NCBI GenBank assembly: GCA_013203805.1
Contig: JABMPH010000418.1
Location: forward strand, 1 to 63,830
DNA: 63,830 nt
Source: Bacteroidota bacterium
GTDB taxonomy: Bacteria > Bacteroidota > Bacteroidia > Bacteroidales > F082
Direction: 5' to 3'
Shown: positions 28,028-36,989 of the stretch, in pieces
Position numbering within the stretch: position 1 is the stretch's first letter
Layout of the letters: every line of letters starts with the position of its first letter
Program-made: the position numbers and the translations under genes
The notes under the pieces: model-generated
Database searches by the model: none
The model's input: only the letters and a program-made list of their open reading frames with translations
What the model was told of the DNA's origin: nothing

Positions 28028-29101
28028 TTAGTAAGCTCTGGCTTCTACCTCCCCAAGGATTAACCTAAGTCCATTCATTGCTAAGGCTCTCATCTCATCT
28101 TCACCAGGATAAACATGAACTGGAGCCATGCGGTGAACATATGATATTATTTGATTTACAAAATATTTGTCGTGGGCAATTCCTCCGGTAATCAATATTC
28201 CATCCACATCCGAATGCAATACCGCTACCATGCTACCCACCTCTTTGGCTATTTGATAAGCCATTCCATCGTATATATACTTAGCTTCTTTATCGCCTTT
28301 AATAATTCGTTGTTCAACATCATAGGCACTATTGGTTCCAAGATAGGCCACAAGTCCTCCTTCACCTTTTATCATTTTCATGATTTCCTTTTGGGAGTAA
28401 TTACCACTAAAGCAAAGCCTTACTAAATCACCAACAGGTAGTGTTCCTGTTCGCTCAGGAGAAAAAGGACCATCACCATCTAAACCCTGATTAACATCTA
28501 CAACGCGCCCCTTCTTATGAGCACCAACTGTAATTCCACCACCAAGATGTACAACAATAAGGTTTAGATCTTCATACTTCCGCATTATTGATTTTGCATG
28601 CTCACGGGCAACAGCTTTTTGATTCAACGCATGAAAAATCGATCTCCTTGGTAGTAACGGGTGTCCGGAAAGCCGGGCTAGATCATCCAATTCATCAACA
28701 ACTACAGGGTTGCTAATATATGCTTTTGCATTGGGTAGTGAGTGAGCCAGATCGTAAGAAATTAGTCCCCCCAAATTACTGGCATGTTCGCCATACGCAC
28801 AACTTTCAAGGTCATGCACCATTTTTTCATCAACAGCGATAATACCAGATTCAACAGGTTTCAGTAAACCACCACGCCCCATAACAACTTTAATTTGGTT
28901 GAGGGGAATTTCGGCACCTTCAAGCTCCTTTAGAATTAGCTCCTTACGAAAGTTAAACTGATCGGTAACAAGTTCATAGGGAGCCAATTCTTCAGAAGAA
29001 TGTCGTAGTGTTTGGATAAAAACAGGGGTAGTGTCAGCATACACCGCAATTTTAGTGGATGTTGAGCCCGGATTTATCGCAAGTATGTATACGGTTTCCA
29101 T
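28028..29101 (-). CDS. buk: Butyrate kinase
   Basis: 357 residues, the usual length for the acetate/butyrate kinase family. The N-terminal phosphate-binding LAINPGSTSTKIAVY is near 7-21, VVMGRGGLLKPV near 93, LNLIVVHLGGGITVGAHKKG near 180, and the C-terminal GILITGGIAHDKY near 300. It interconverts butyryl-phosphate plus ADP with butyrate plus ATP, yielding ATP by substrate-level phosphorylation. It is 39 bases downstream of phosphate butyryltransferase on the same strand, the classic ptb-buk pair. Branched-chain acyl substrates are possible in this phylum. Confidence 0.93.
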   Translation of the reverse strand: METVYILAINPGSTSTKIAVYADTTPVFIQTLRHSSEELAPYELVTDQFNFRKELILKELEGAEIPLNQIKVVMGRGGLLKPVESGIIAVDEKMVHDLESCAYGEHASNLGGLISYDLAHSLPNAKAYISNPVVVDELDDLARLSGHPLLPRRSIFHALNQKAVAREHAKSIMRKYEDLNLIVVHLGGGITVGAHKKGRVVDVNQGLDGDGPFSPERTGTLPVGDLVRLCFSGNYSQKEIMKMIKGEGGLVAYLGTNSAYDVEQRIIKGDKEAKYIYDGMAYQIAKEVGSMVAVLHSDVDGILITGGIAHDKYFVNQIISYVHRMAPVHVYPGEDEMRALAMNGLRLILGEVEARAY

Positions 29102-29140
29102 TTGTTGAAACTACTGGTAATTTAGTAACTTAATTATAGT

Positions 29141-30037
29141 TTAGGTAATTGCGGCTGCGAGTGCTATTGATAAAAACTTACTCTTTCCTGAATCGCCCCT
29201 AGAGGTTAGTACAATTGGAACAGTTGCTCCCATAATTACAGCTGCAGCTGTTGCCCCTCCAAGAAAATTCAAAGCTTTGTATAGAATATTTGCTCCGTTA
29301 ATATCCGGGGCTAATATTAAATCGGCATCACCGGCCACATCGCTTGTAATATTTTTAAGTTTGGCCGCATCTTTTGATATTGCTCCGTCAAGGGCAAGTG
29401 GACCATCAATTATGCACCCTTTGATTTGCTTACGGTAATTCATCATTGAAATGGTAGCTGCATGCATTGTTGCTTCCATCTTTGGATTAATTGTTTCAAC
29501 CGACCCAATTATGGCCACTTTTGGATTCACAATACCAAGGCCATGAAAAACATTTACGGCATTTTTAATGATATCTATTTTATCTTCCAGACTAGGTTCA
29601 ACATTCATTGCAGCATCGGTAACTCCTAATAATTTATGGTAATATGGGGTTTCGAATATTGCAACATGACTTAATAATGATCCAGTACGTAAACCAAAAT
29701 CTTTATTAAGTACCGCTTTTAACAATTGTCCTGAGCTAACAAGTCCTTTCATTAGGATGTCGGCCCTACCTTCTCCGATTATTTTAGTAGCCTCCAATGA
29801 TGCATCATAAGCATCTTCAATATCAATTACCTCAATGTTTTTAATATCGAAACCTATTTCTGCTGCTATTCTGCGAATTTCTGATTCTTCACCAACAAGT
29901 ATTGGTTCAATTATTCCTTCTCTGGTGGCATTTGCAATTGCCTCTAATACATGTTGATCACCAGCGGCTGCAACAACAATTTTTCTTTTACGCTTGTTTT
30001 TTGCAAGCTCAACAAGGGTTGAAAGATCTTTAATCAT
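29141..30037 (-). CDS. ptb: Phosphate butyryltransferase
   Basis: 298 residues, a phosphotransacylase of the PTA_PTB family. Characteristic regions are VVAAAGDQHVLEAIANA near 21, ADILMKGLVSSGQLLKAVL near 93, GVTDAAMNVEPSLEDK near 138, and C-terminal LNFLGGATAAAVIMGATVPIVLTSR near 257 (given here as separate motifs GGATAAAVIMGA and VPIVLTSRGDS). It converts butyryl-CoA and phosphate to butyryl-phosphate for Buk. It is the first gene of the pair. No butyryl-CoA-forming genes are in the window, so whether the route runs to butyrate or handles amino-acid-derived acyl-CoA cannot be decided. Confidence 0.92.
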   Translation of the reverse strand: MIKDLSTLVELAKNKRKRKIVVAAAGDQHVLEAIANATREGIIEPILVGEESEIRRIAAEIGFDIKNIEVIDIEDAYDASLEATKIIGEGRADILMKGLVSSGQLLKAVLNKDFGLRTGSLLSHVAIFETPYYHKLLGVTDAAMNVEPSLEDKIDIIKNAVNVFHGLGIVNPKVAIIGSVETINPKMEATMHAATISMMNYRKQIKGCIIDGPLALDGAISKDAAKLKNITSDVAGDADLILAPDINGANILYKALNFLGGATAAAVIMGATVPIVLTSRGDSGKSKFLSIALAAAIT

Positions 30038-30439
30038 TATTTAATCTTCTGTTTAATGGTTATTAAATAACGAGACCGTCTGAAAAAAACCACATATTAT
30101 TTTATGTTTTTCAGACAGCCTCAAACTTTTTGCAAAATTACAATTAAAAAGCGCACAATTAGCTCTCAAATGCTGATAATTGGTTGTCTGGAGTATAGTT
30201 TATTTCCGATCCAGATTGGGTTTCAAATTTTAATTTAATTTATAGATGACGTGTGAATAATTCCATTGATAACTAGAATATTCTCATTGTTTACAAATAG
30301 AGATGTCATTCAAAACACATATTCCATCTATAGAGATATTGTTATTCTTTGGCTGGATTAGTAATATCGTTTACATATTATTGTAGTATTTTGCATCATT
30401 ATTTAACAAATTTGTTCTTGCTTTTGAAAATAAACACTT
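30038..30439. other. 402-base divergent intergenic region, no gene seen
   Basis: It lies between ptb (minus) and the tyrosine phosphatase gene (plus). It contains the inverted repeat described separately. The remainder is A+T-rich without a convincing small reading frame, tRNA or riboswitch-like fold. Promoters for both flanking genes should lie here but no full -33/-7 pair is convincing. Confidence 0.5.
30078..30116. repeat. Perfect 10-base inverted repeat in the ptb upstream region
   Basis: GTCTGAAAAA at 30078-30087 and its complement TTTTTCAGAC at 30107-30116 are separated by 19 bases. It starts 41 bases before the ptb ATG and could be a hairpin in the ptb leader or an operator. It does not look like a normal terminator because no gene ends here. 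Confidence 0.6.
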
Positions 30440-30919
30440 ATGAAAACACGGATATTATTTGTATGCCTTGGAAATATTTGCCGTTCACCCAGCGCTGAGG
30501 CTGCATTTAAAGGGCTGGTTAAGAAAAAAGGAATAAGTCATAAATTCGACATCGACTCATCAGGAACATATGGATATCACGAAGGTGAGCCGGCTGATCG
30601 AAGAATGCAGAGTCATGCAGTACGTCGTGGTTACAACCTTACATCAATATCTCGTCCGTTTAAACCGGAAAAAGATTGGGATGAATTTGATTTCATAATA
30701 GGAATGGATGATTCAAACATGAAAAATTTGGCGGAAATGGCTCGTAATAAGGAGGACATTAAGAAACTTTTTAAAATGACAGATTTCTCCAATAATTATA
30801 ATCACACAGAGGTTCCAGACCCATACTACGGAGGTGATCAAGGATTTGAACTTGTTTTGGATTTACTTGAAGATGCTAGTGAAGGTTTATTTGAGTTTTT
30901 GAATAGTAATGCCAAATAA
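30440..30919 (+). CDS. Low-molecular-weight protein tyrosine phosphatase
   Basis: 159 residues, a complete family member. The active-site P-loop CLGNICR spans Cys9 to Arg15 followed by Ser16, and the general-acid loop is VPDPYYGG with Asp127. The enzyme dephosphorylates phosphotyrosine or acts on arsenate in related proteins. There is no adjacent tyrosine kinase or capsule gene, so the partner is unknown. The arsenate reductase variant is disfavoured because the DPYYGG loop is of phosphatase type. Confidence 0.93.
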   Translation: MKTRILFVCLGNICRSPSAEAAFKGLVKKKGISHKFDIDSSGTYGYHEGEPADRRMQSHAVRRGYNLTSISRPFKPEKDWDEFDFIIGMDDSNMKNLAEMARNKEDIKKLFKMTDFSNNYNHTEVPDPYYGGDQGFELVLDLLEDASEGLFEFLNSNAK

Positions 30920-30948
30920 CCACAACCTCCCAATTATCTAATTACAAA

Positions 30949-31653
30949 TTACTCAATAACCTCAAAATCTGATTTTTCAGCGCCACATACGGGACAAACC
31001 CAACCATCAGGGATATCTTCAAATGGGGTTCCCGGAGCTATTCCACCATCGGGGTCACCCTCAGCCGGATCGTAGATGTAATCGCAAACCATACATTGAT
31101 ATTTTGGTCCTAAATCCGAAATTTTCTCTGGTTTTGTTTCAGTAACGGGTTTAATATATGTAGGTGCATTTTTAGGAGCCTTACCTTTTTTAACATTCCT
31201 GTAATAATCGTATGTGAGCGGATTGCCATCAGCAACCAATAGTTCGTTGTTGATAATTTCACCAATATAAATAATATGTGTGCCTACATCGAACTGATTT
31301 ACAAGCTTACACTCAAACCACGCAATTGATTCGTCGGTTACAATCGGTATACCTGTACTGCCAACAACAAAATTTGAATCCACAAACTTATCTATGTCCT
31401 TTCCACTTTTGTATCCAAATTTTCCAATAATCTCAGGTGATGCTTCCTGCTTAAGTATCGAAATGGAAAAAGCTTTATTCTTATCAATAAGTATAGCTGT
31501 GTAGTTATCCTTGTTACATGCTATTGCAACCTGTGGAGGTTCGGCTGTTACCTGGAACGCAGTATTAGCAATATACCCGCTTTTATTATCTTTGTTTCCA
31601 GAACTTACTATATATAATCCATATGTTATTTTAAAAAATGCTTCTATATTCAT
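30949..31653 (-). CDS. Flavoredoxin (FMN reductase-like) fused to rubredoxin
   Basis: 234 residues. Residues 1 to about 165 form a flavin-reductase-like split barrel: [29 protein letters not shown] and AFSISIL are FMN-binding family signatures. After a Lys/Pro-rich linker, residues about 180-234 are a complete rubredoxin with CMVC and CPVC iron ligands and a [23 protein letters not shown]-like loop (core motif DGWVCPVCG). Such fusions (high-molecular-weight rubredoxin, NADH:rubredoxin oxidoreductase type) supply electrons to flavodiiron proteins for oxygen or NO detoxification in anaerobes. No flavodiiron gene is in the window. It is monocistronic. Confidence 0.9.
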   Translation of the reverse strand: MNIEAFFKITYGLYIVSSGNKDNKSGYIANTAFQVTAEPPQVAIACNKDNYTAILIDKNKAFSISILKQEASPEIIGKFGYKSGKDIDKFVDSNFVVGSTGIPIVTDESIAWFECKLVNQFDVGTHIIYIGEIINNELLVADGNPLTYDYYRNVKKGKAPKNAPTYIKPVTETKPEKISDLGPKYQCMVCDYIYDPAEGDPDGGIAPGTPFEDIPDGWVCPVCGAEKSDFEVIE

Positions 31654-31675
31654 TTTGTTTATTTTAAGATTGCAT

Positions 31676-31683
31676 CAAATTTA
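31676..31683 (-). promoter_or_regulatory. Bacteroidota -7 promoter box (TAAATTTG)
   Basis: Minus-strand TAAATTTG, 22 bases before the flavoredoxin-rubredoxin ATG. The -33 region is only T-rich. Confidence 0.45.
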
Positions 31684-31755
31684 CAAAAATAAAACTCATG
31701 TAAAAAACGTTTAATTTAATTAATAAGTTATTAATTTGCAGGAACAACTACTAAA

Positions 31756-32127
31756 ATGCATTTTTTAAAACATATTTTATATATTATCATTGTACCTACT
31801 TTATTTTTTTTGGTAGTTGTTACTGGATGTAAATCGAAAAAGATAATTACAAAACCCGAACCCTCCAAGGTGAATACTGCAAATCAACAGGGTAAAGCTG
31901 TGGAGTATGAAGAAGCGGTGAAGCATCATTTTGATATGCAAAGCGATAGAACCAAGAGGATGATGATAAAATCTGACAAAGTCAAAATCAAAAAAAATGC
32001 AGGACAAAACCGGCAATGGTACGACCAGCTTTTTAATAATAGTTGTTATAAAAATTCGGCAATGGTTAAAACAGGCCATATGCATTCAACAATTACCAAT
32101 AACTCTTCCTGTTTTATAAAAGACTAG
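31756..32127 (+). CDS. Small predicted lipoprotein
   Basis: 123 residues. The N-terminal hydrophobic segment ends in VVTGC (Cys25), a lipobox. The mature part is basic and hydrophilic (KSKKIITKPEP, MMIKSDKVKIKKNAGQNRQWY) with two later Cys residues (about 97 and 119). No family recognised. The stop is 2 bases before the next gene, so it heads a three-gene envelope operon with a barrel protein and a Rieske-like lipoprotein. Confidence 0.65.
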   Translation: MHFLKHILYIIIVPTLFFLVVVTGCKSKKIITKPEPSKVNTANQQGKAVEYEEAVKHHFDMQSDRTKRMMIKSDKVKIKKNAGQNRQWYDQLFNNSCYKNSAMVKTGHMHSTITNNSSCFIKD

Positions 32128-32129
32128 AA

Positions 32130-32747
32130 ATGAAAAGATTATTCATTATTGCTTTGGTTATAATTTCGAGCACAACAGTATTTGGTCAGTTTGCTGACCT
32201 ACTGAACTTTAATAGTGGCGGACTAATTATGGTTCAGTGGGATATGGCAAAGCCAATAGGCCCGACAATAGATTTTATAAAAAATACTTCTTTTTCAGGA
32301 ATAAGCATTGACTATCGACATTGTTACCGAAATAATTTTATTATTGGAGGAAGAACTGGTTGGAATGGTTTCTATGAAAATAAAGGGATATCCAATCTGG
32401 AAGATGGCAGTACCACAACATATACTCGGTTAGAGAACAAAATAAATGCGGCTCCAATACTATTTATTGTTGACTATATGATTCCCAGCGATAAATTTAT
32501 TCCCTATATTGGTGTTGGGATAGGTGGATATTTTATTAATTCATCGGTATCATCTAGTATAATAGGAACAAAAAATACTAATTCGTTTCATTTTGGCGTT
32601 TCTCCAGAAGTTGGTATAACAATACCCTTTATTATTAGTAACTTTGGATTAAATATTAGCTCTCGTTATAATTTTGTACTAAAAACAGCTAGTACAACAA
32701 ATTTTTCATGGTTCGACTTCAACATAGGTCTTTCCTTTATGTACTAA
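32130..32747 (+). CDS. Predicted small outer-membrane beta-barrel protein
   Basis: 205 residues. The signal peptide (MKRLFIIALVIISSTTVFG, then Gln) is followed by an all-beta pattern with Gly/aromatic alternation (SGISIDYRHCYRNNFIIGGRTGW, YIGVGIGGYFI, FGVSPEVGITIPF read as short strands) ending ...FDFNIGLSFMY. It looks like an OmpW/porin-like eight-strand barrel, but the family is not identified. It is tightly coupled to the lipoprotein genes on both sides. Confidence 0.65.
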   Translation: MKRLFIIALVIISSTTVFGQFADLLNFNSGGLIMVQWDMAKPIGPTIDFIKNTSFSGISIDYRHCYRNNFIIGGRTGWNGFYENKGISNLEDGSTTTYTRLENKINAAPILFIVDYMIPSDKFIPYIGVGIGGYFINSSVSSSIIGTKNTNSFHFGVSPEVGITIPFIISNFGLNISSRYNFVLKTASTTNFSWFDFNIGLSFMY

Positions 32748-32764
32748 ATGGCACTAAGTTAGAA

Positions 32765-33241
32765 ATGATAACTAAAATTTCACCAATAGTAATTGCGACA
32801 TTAATCATGCTTTTTGCTCCAGCATGTAATAAAGGATCAATAAATCCAAATATTCCAAGAGCGATAATTAATGTTACTATAGATCCGAATACTACGATAT
32901 TTCAGGAATTAAATACACCCGGTGGATGGTTATATCTTGAGGAACAGCCTGGAATTTATATTCCCTACGATAGCAGAGGAGTAATTGTTTATAGGTTAAG
33001 CATGAGTGAGTTTAAAGCATATGAACGTCAACCTCCTGATAATCCATATGAATGTTGTAATGAATATATGAAAGACTGCACAAAACTTATTGTTGGGGGT
33101 AATTATCCATTTATAAAAGATACTTGTAATGGAAATTTGTATCAAATGTTTGATGGGTCATTATTTTCAGGAGAAGGTGTTTATCCGCTGATTGAATACA
33201 GTGCCATGTATGACGGTTCTCTATTACATATTTTCAATTGA
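32765..33241 (+). CDS. Rieske-fold-like lipoprotein without canonical cluster ligands
   Basis: The ATG at 32765 gives 158 residues and a lipoprotein signal (MITKISPIVIATLIMLFAPAC, Cys21). An in-frame start 57 bases earlier would lack a signal at its own N-terminus. The mature part matches a Bacteroidota Rieske-like pattern: GVIVYRLSMSEFKAYERQPPDNP, a Cys-rich segment (ECCNEYMKDC), DTCNGNLYQMFDGSLFSGEG, and YPLIEYSAMYDGSLLHI. The CxH and CxxH motifs that hold a 2Fe-2S cluster are absent, so the fold may be kept without the cluster. It is last gene of the envelope trio. Function unknown. Confidence 0.65.
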   Translation: MITKISPIVIATLIMLFAPACNKGSINPNIPRAIINVTIDPNTTIFQELNTPGGWLYLEEQPGIYIPYDSRGVIVYRLSMSEFKAYERQPPDNPYECCNEYMKDCTKLIVGGNYPFIKDTCNGNLYQMFDGSLFSGEGVYPLIEYSAMYDGSLLHIFN

Positions 33242-33308
33242 AAAAGCAAATTACTAGATCCTCTAATTAAAGTCTAGCTATCATTATTTGGGTTGATAAT
33301 AATACCAA

Positions 33309-33342
33309 TTTGCCCCAATATTATTTTGATTAGTTACATTTG
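33309..33342 (+). promoter_or_regulatory. Bacteroidota promoter (TTTG-N22-TACATTTG) for nhaA
   Basis: TTTG at 33309-33312 and TACATTTG at 33335-33342 are spaced by 22 bases. The nhaA ATG is 20 bases after the box. Confidence 0.65.
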
Positions 33343-33361
33343 ACCCTTAAAAACTAATTTC

Positions 33362-34678
33362 ATGAAGAATAAACCCCTACCCCATTTTGCAATTACTCGT
33401 TTTATTAATGAGCAAACCATTGGAGGAGTTATATTGATTTTCACTACAATTATTGCTCTTTATTGGTCCAACTCTTCATTTCATGATAGTTATCATAATT
33501 TGTGGCATAATTATAAGGTTGGTTTTGTTTGGGGTGATATTGATATGGTAAGTTCGTTGCACCATTGGATTAATGATGGATTAATGGCAATCTTCTTTTT
33601 TACCGTTGGCTTGGAAATTAAGCGTGAAATAATGGGAGGTGAGCTTAATTCAGTTAAAAAAGCATCACTTCCAATATTTGCAGCAATTGGAGGGATGGTA
33701 ATTCCGGCAATATTATATAGCATTGTTGCTATCAATAATCCTGAAATTATTGACGGCTGGGGAATCCCCATGGCGACGGATATTGCTTTTGCACTTGGTC
33801 TGATGGCCATGTTTGGGAAAAGAGTTAATATTAATCTTAAAATATTTCTAACAGCTCTGGCTATTGCCGATGATCTTGGTGCTGTGCTTGTTATTGCTTT
33901 CTTCTACACTGATACAATTATATATAATGAAATAATTACAGCTACATTTTTTCTTGGAGTATTGATAATTGCTAACCTTGCTGGTGTTCGACGTACCCTA
34001 TTTTATGCTTTGGTGGGTTTTGTGGGTGTATGGGTTGCATTTATGTTATCCGGAGTTCATGCCACAATAGCCGGAGTGCTGATAGCCTTAACAATTCCGG
34101 CACGTGCGAAAATAGATGAAGATAGTTTTATGATCAAGCTATGTAAGTTAACATCTGCATTTAAAAAAGAACCCGCCACTGAGCATAACCTTCTTTCAAA
34201 AAAACAAGTCCATATTCTTTCAGATATTGAGAGACTAAATGATCTAGCACACACACCCCTCCAGAAACTGGAGCATGCTTTGCATCCAATAATAACATTT
34301 TTCATACTGCCGGTTTTTGCACTGAGTAATGCTGGTGTTCATATCGAAGGTAGTATTATTAATATGTTACTTCATCCCATATCCATAGGAATAATCGTTG
34401 GTCTTTTAGTTGGTAAGTTTGTTGGGATTTCTGTTTTTTCACACTTAATTGTTAGGTTAAAATTTGCTACACTCCCAGAAGGTGTTAAGTGGAACCATAT
34501 TTATGGAGTTGCATTTCTTGCAGGAATTGGTTTTACAATGTCGATGTTTATTTCCGACCTTGCTTTTGCTACAGCTGAATATAAACAAATTGCCAAAGTA
34601 GGAATTATGGCAGCCTCATTTCTATCTGCAGTAGTTGGAATGATATGGCTTGGTATTAGTTTGCCAAAACAAAAATGA
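33362..34678 (+). CDS. nhaA: Na+/H+ antiporter NhaA
   Basis: 438 residues with the NhaA family layout of about twelve membrane helices. Hallmarks are INDGLMAIFFFTVGLEIKRE near 70 (core GLEIKREIMGGEL), GWGIPMATDIAFALG near 138, and the ion-binding double aspartate ALAIADDLGAVLVIAF near 165. A hydrophilic region around 255-310 is longer than in the E. coli protein. GVAFLAGIGFTMSMFI is in the C-terminal part. It exports Na+ in exchange for protons at the inner membrane, fitting a saline habitat. It has its own promoter. Confidence 0.95.
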   Translation: MKNKPLPHFAITRFINEQTIGGVILIFTTIIALYWSNSSFHDSYHNLWHNYKVGFVWGDIDMVSSLHHWINDGLMAIFFFTVGLEIKREIMGGELNSVKKASLPIFAAIGGMVIPAILYSIVAINNPEIIDGWGIPMATDIAFALGLMAMFGKRVNINLKIFLTALAIADDLGAVLVIAFFYTDTIIYNEIITATFFLGVLIIANLAGVRRTLFYALVGFVGVWVAFMLSGVHATIAGVLIALTIPARAKIDEDSFMIKLCKLTSAFKKEPATEHNLLSKKQVHILSDIERLNDLAHTPLQKLEHALHPIITFFILPVFALSNAGVHIEGSIINMLLHPISIGIIVGLLVGKFVGISVFSHLIVRLKFATLPEGVKWNHIYGVAFLAGIGFTMSMFISDLAFATAEYKQIAKVGIMAASFLSAVVGMIWLGISLPKQK

Positions 34679-34748
34679 GTTTACATCCATACTTATAAAT
34701 GCAATATCACTGTTTGCTATTAGCAAGTATAACCCATTATTGAATTAT

Positions 34749-36152
34749 TTACTTTTTCTTTTCTCCAACCCAAGTAGGCACTTCAATATTTGTTTTTAAT
34801 CCAATCGGTTTGTTGTTGTTGTCATCACTAAATATACCCATCTTTTTTTGATACTTAGCTTTATCAGGTCTGTCGAAAGCCATAAATACAAATAAAGGAA
34901 TAGTTAGTTTATTGTTTTGATACTGGCCTTCTAACCAGCTAAAAATTTGTTTAACAACCTTAACTTGATTTTCGACACCATACTCTGCTGTATATCCTGT
35001 TTCACCAACAAAAACCCCTGGAGAATCATTAAAAATATTATCAAGATTAGTGAAATATTTTATTACGAAACCAAAATCAGTACTTTCCCCTAAGGTGTAC
35101 ATGTTAAACATAACAAAAGGATTGCCCGAGTTCCAAGTACTACTCCAGTTATGGTTAATATATCTTGTAACCGATGTTTGTACAGAATCATTTAAAACAG
35201 GTTTTCCTTGAGGATAATTAGCAATTATTGTTGTTATTGGGATGTTTCCTAAACCTGCATCATACATCGATTCTTTTAAGTTTTCAAAGGATTGCGGAAC
35301 CCAATTGGCATAGAAATCATGATAATGAGGATCGGTTGGTGCTGGTTTATTGCCATCGATTTCATTTCCAAGCATAATTGTTTTTACAATGTTAATTACA
35401 TTTTCCTTTGATCCGAATGAACTAATAATCATCTGCACAAATTTATCTGTGTATGATTTGTTAGTCATCAGTCCTGGTGCCCATTGCTCGCCAGCAGCAG
35501 GAAATATTCCAAGAACATTATTATTTGTACCCATTGCGAGTTCAAGTTGTTCATCCTTATGAGCTACCATGTAGTCAATTACAATTATTAAGTCAGGATC
35601 GATTATAGGTATACTTGGTGTGCTTGTCCCTACAGCTGCGGCGTGAAAAGTTTTTATAAGTTTAAAGTGTTTTGTAATTAGGTCAAGGTCATCAACAATA
35701 TTTCTGTTATTTCTTCCCACAGTACGAGTTTCATAATTAATGCCAACATTATAGCCAAAAGGTGAATGGGCAGGAATCAAATTATGGCTGTTGGTTACGG
35801 TTAGTGTTTCGGTTGCGCTGGTTGTTTTGCCATCCGTGTCTTTTATCTCAATTCGTATAGAATAATTTCCTTCAGACTCATAAGTATTCAGATGATTTGT
35901 TTCAAAAGACCAATCCCTTTCCCATACTCCATCGTCTTCCCAATCAAATCTGAATTGAAGTTCGTTTGCATTGTCTTCATCATCACGACTTTCATTTACA
36001 TTAATATGAAACTCCGTAAATGTTGAACCTACAGAAGGACTCAAGGTATAGACTAACTCGGGAGTACTATTCTTTTTATCACAGGAAGTGAAGGAAAAAA
36101 TAATGTATAATATTAATGTTGCAAAAGTTATAGTAGATAGTTTAGTTGTCAT
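34749..36152 (-). CDS. Lipoprotein with PKD-like domain and GH17-like (beta-1,3-glucanase) barrel
   Basis: 467 residues. The lipobox FTSC places Cys24 as the lipidated residue. Residues about 34-105 form a PKD-like domain (RFDWEDDGVWERDW, GNYSIRIEIKDTDGK). From about 118, a TIM-barrel domain opens with GYNVGINYETRTVG and has FKLIKTFHAAAVG, IMLGNEIDG (Glu about 264) and VFVGETGYTAEYG (Glu about 384). These are consistent with the acid/base and nucleophile glutamates of clan GH-A family 17. The family cleaves beta-1,3-glucans such as laminarin. GH17 is the closest match by motif; GH53 or an unclassified clan-A enzyme is possible. It is not in a visible polysaccharide utilisation locus. Confidence 0.6.
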   Translation of the reverse strand: MTTKLSTITFATLILYIIFSFTSCDKKNSTPELVYTLSPSVGSTFTEFHINVNESRDDEDNANELQFRFDWEDDGVWERDWSFETNHLNTYESEGNYSIRIEIKDTDGKTTSATETLTVTNSHNLIPAHSPFGYNVGINYETRTVGRNNRNIVDDLDLITKHFKLIKTFHAAAVGTSTPSIPIIDPDLIIVIDYMVAHKDEQLELAMGTNNNVLGIFPAAGEQWAPGLMTNKSYTDKFVQMIISSFGSKENVINIVKTIMLGNEIDGNKPAPTDPHYHDFYANWVPQSFENLKESMYDAGLGNIPITTIIANYPQGKPVLNDSVQTSVTRYINHNWSSTWNSGNPFVMFNMYTLGESTDFGFVIKYFTNLDNIFNDSPGVFVGETGYTAEYGVENQVKVVKQIFSWLEGQYQNNKLTIPLFVFMAFDRPDKAKYQKKMGIFSDDNNNKPIGLKTNIEVPTWVGEKKK

Positions 36153-36323
36153 GACGTAGTTTTAGAATGTATAGTATTTTCCAAAAATAACTACAATTAT
36201 ATACCGAACAACTTTATTGAAGTTTTTTAACTTTTTTAACATATTGTTAATTTACAGGATTATATAAACAATATTTATTGGGGAATTACTGATACACTGC
36301 TTATCGCTTGAAACATTTTTAAG

Positions 36324-36331
36324 TACTTTTG
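36324..36331 (+). promoter_or_regulatory. Bacteroidota -7 promoter box (TACTTTTG)
   Basis: TACTTTTG matches TAnnTTTG, 21 bases before the nitroreductase ATG. No good -33 element was found. Confidence 0.45.
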
Positions 36332-36352
36332 ATTTTTTAATACTTGAATATT

Positions 36353-36946
36353 ATGGAAAATCCTACGAATAATAATTACAGCATAAATAATAACACTAAA
36401 AATCGCTGGAGCCCAAGAGCATTTAGTGAAATGAATGTTGAAAAAGAAAAAATCCACAGCATCCTTGAGGCGGCTCGTTGGGCACCATCAGCCTTCAACG
36501 AACAACCATGGAGATTTATCCTTGGCCAGAAGGGAGATACTACTTATGACAGTATATTAAGTACTCTGGTTGACTGGAATATAATATGGGCAAGTAAAGC
36601 ACCAGTGCTGATATTAAATATTGCAAAAAAAACATTTACCCAAAATGGCAATCAGAATGTTACTTTCAAATATGATTTGGGGCAGGCAGTTGGATTAATG
36701 ATAATAGAAGTTGTAAATCAAGGATTAGTTTCGCATCAAATGAGCGGTTTTAGTGCCGATAAAGCAGCTGAACTATTCAATATCCCCAATGACTACCAAG
36801 CTGTATCAGTAACAGCAATTGGATACTATGGAAACTCGGAAAATCTACCAGAAGATATGGCGGCAATGGAATTAAAACCGAGAGAAAGAAATGAACTGAA
36901 GTCAATTGTTTTCGAGGGAGAATTTGGAAAACCATTTGATATTTAA
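36353..36946 (+). CDS. Nitroreductase family protein
   Basis: 197 residues from the ATG at 36353; a TTG three codons upstream is less likely. The FMN-binding N-terminal RWSPRAFSEMNVEKEKI and LEAARWAPSAFNEQPWRF, the middle SKAPVLILNIA and DLGQAVGLMIIEVVNQGL, and the C-terminal VTAIGYYG follow the nitroreductase fold. The family reduces nitro groups, quinones or related compounds with NAD(P)H through FMN. The physiological substrate is unknown. The gene stands between the GH17-like and glutaminyl cyclase genes with no operon link. Confidence 0.88.
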   Translation: MENPTNNNYSINNNTKNRWSPRAFSEMNVEKEKIHSILEAARWAPSAFNEQPWRFILGQKGDTTYDSILSTLVDWNIIWASKAPVLILNIAKKTFTQNGNQNVTFKYDLGQAVGLMIIEVVNQGLVSHQMSGFSADKAAELFNIPNDYQAVSVTAIGYYGNSENLPEDMAAMELKPRERNELKSIVFEGEFGKPFDI

Positions 36947-36989
36947 TCTAAAATAAATACCCAACATTCGTCTCCAAGATATTTAAAAA

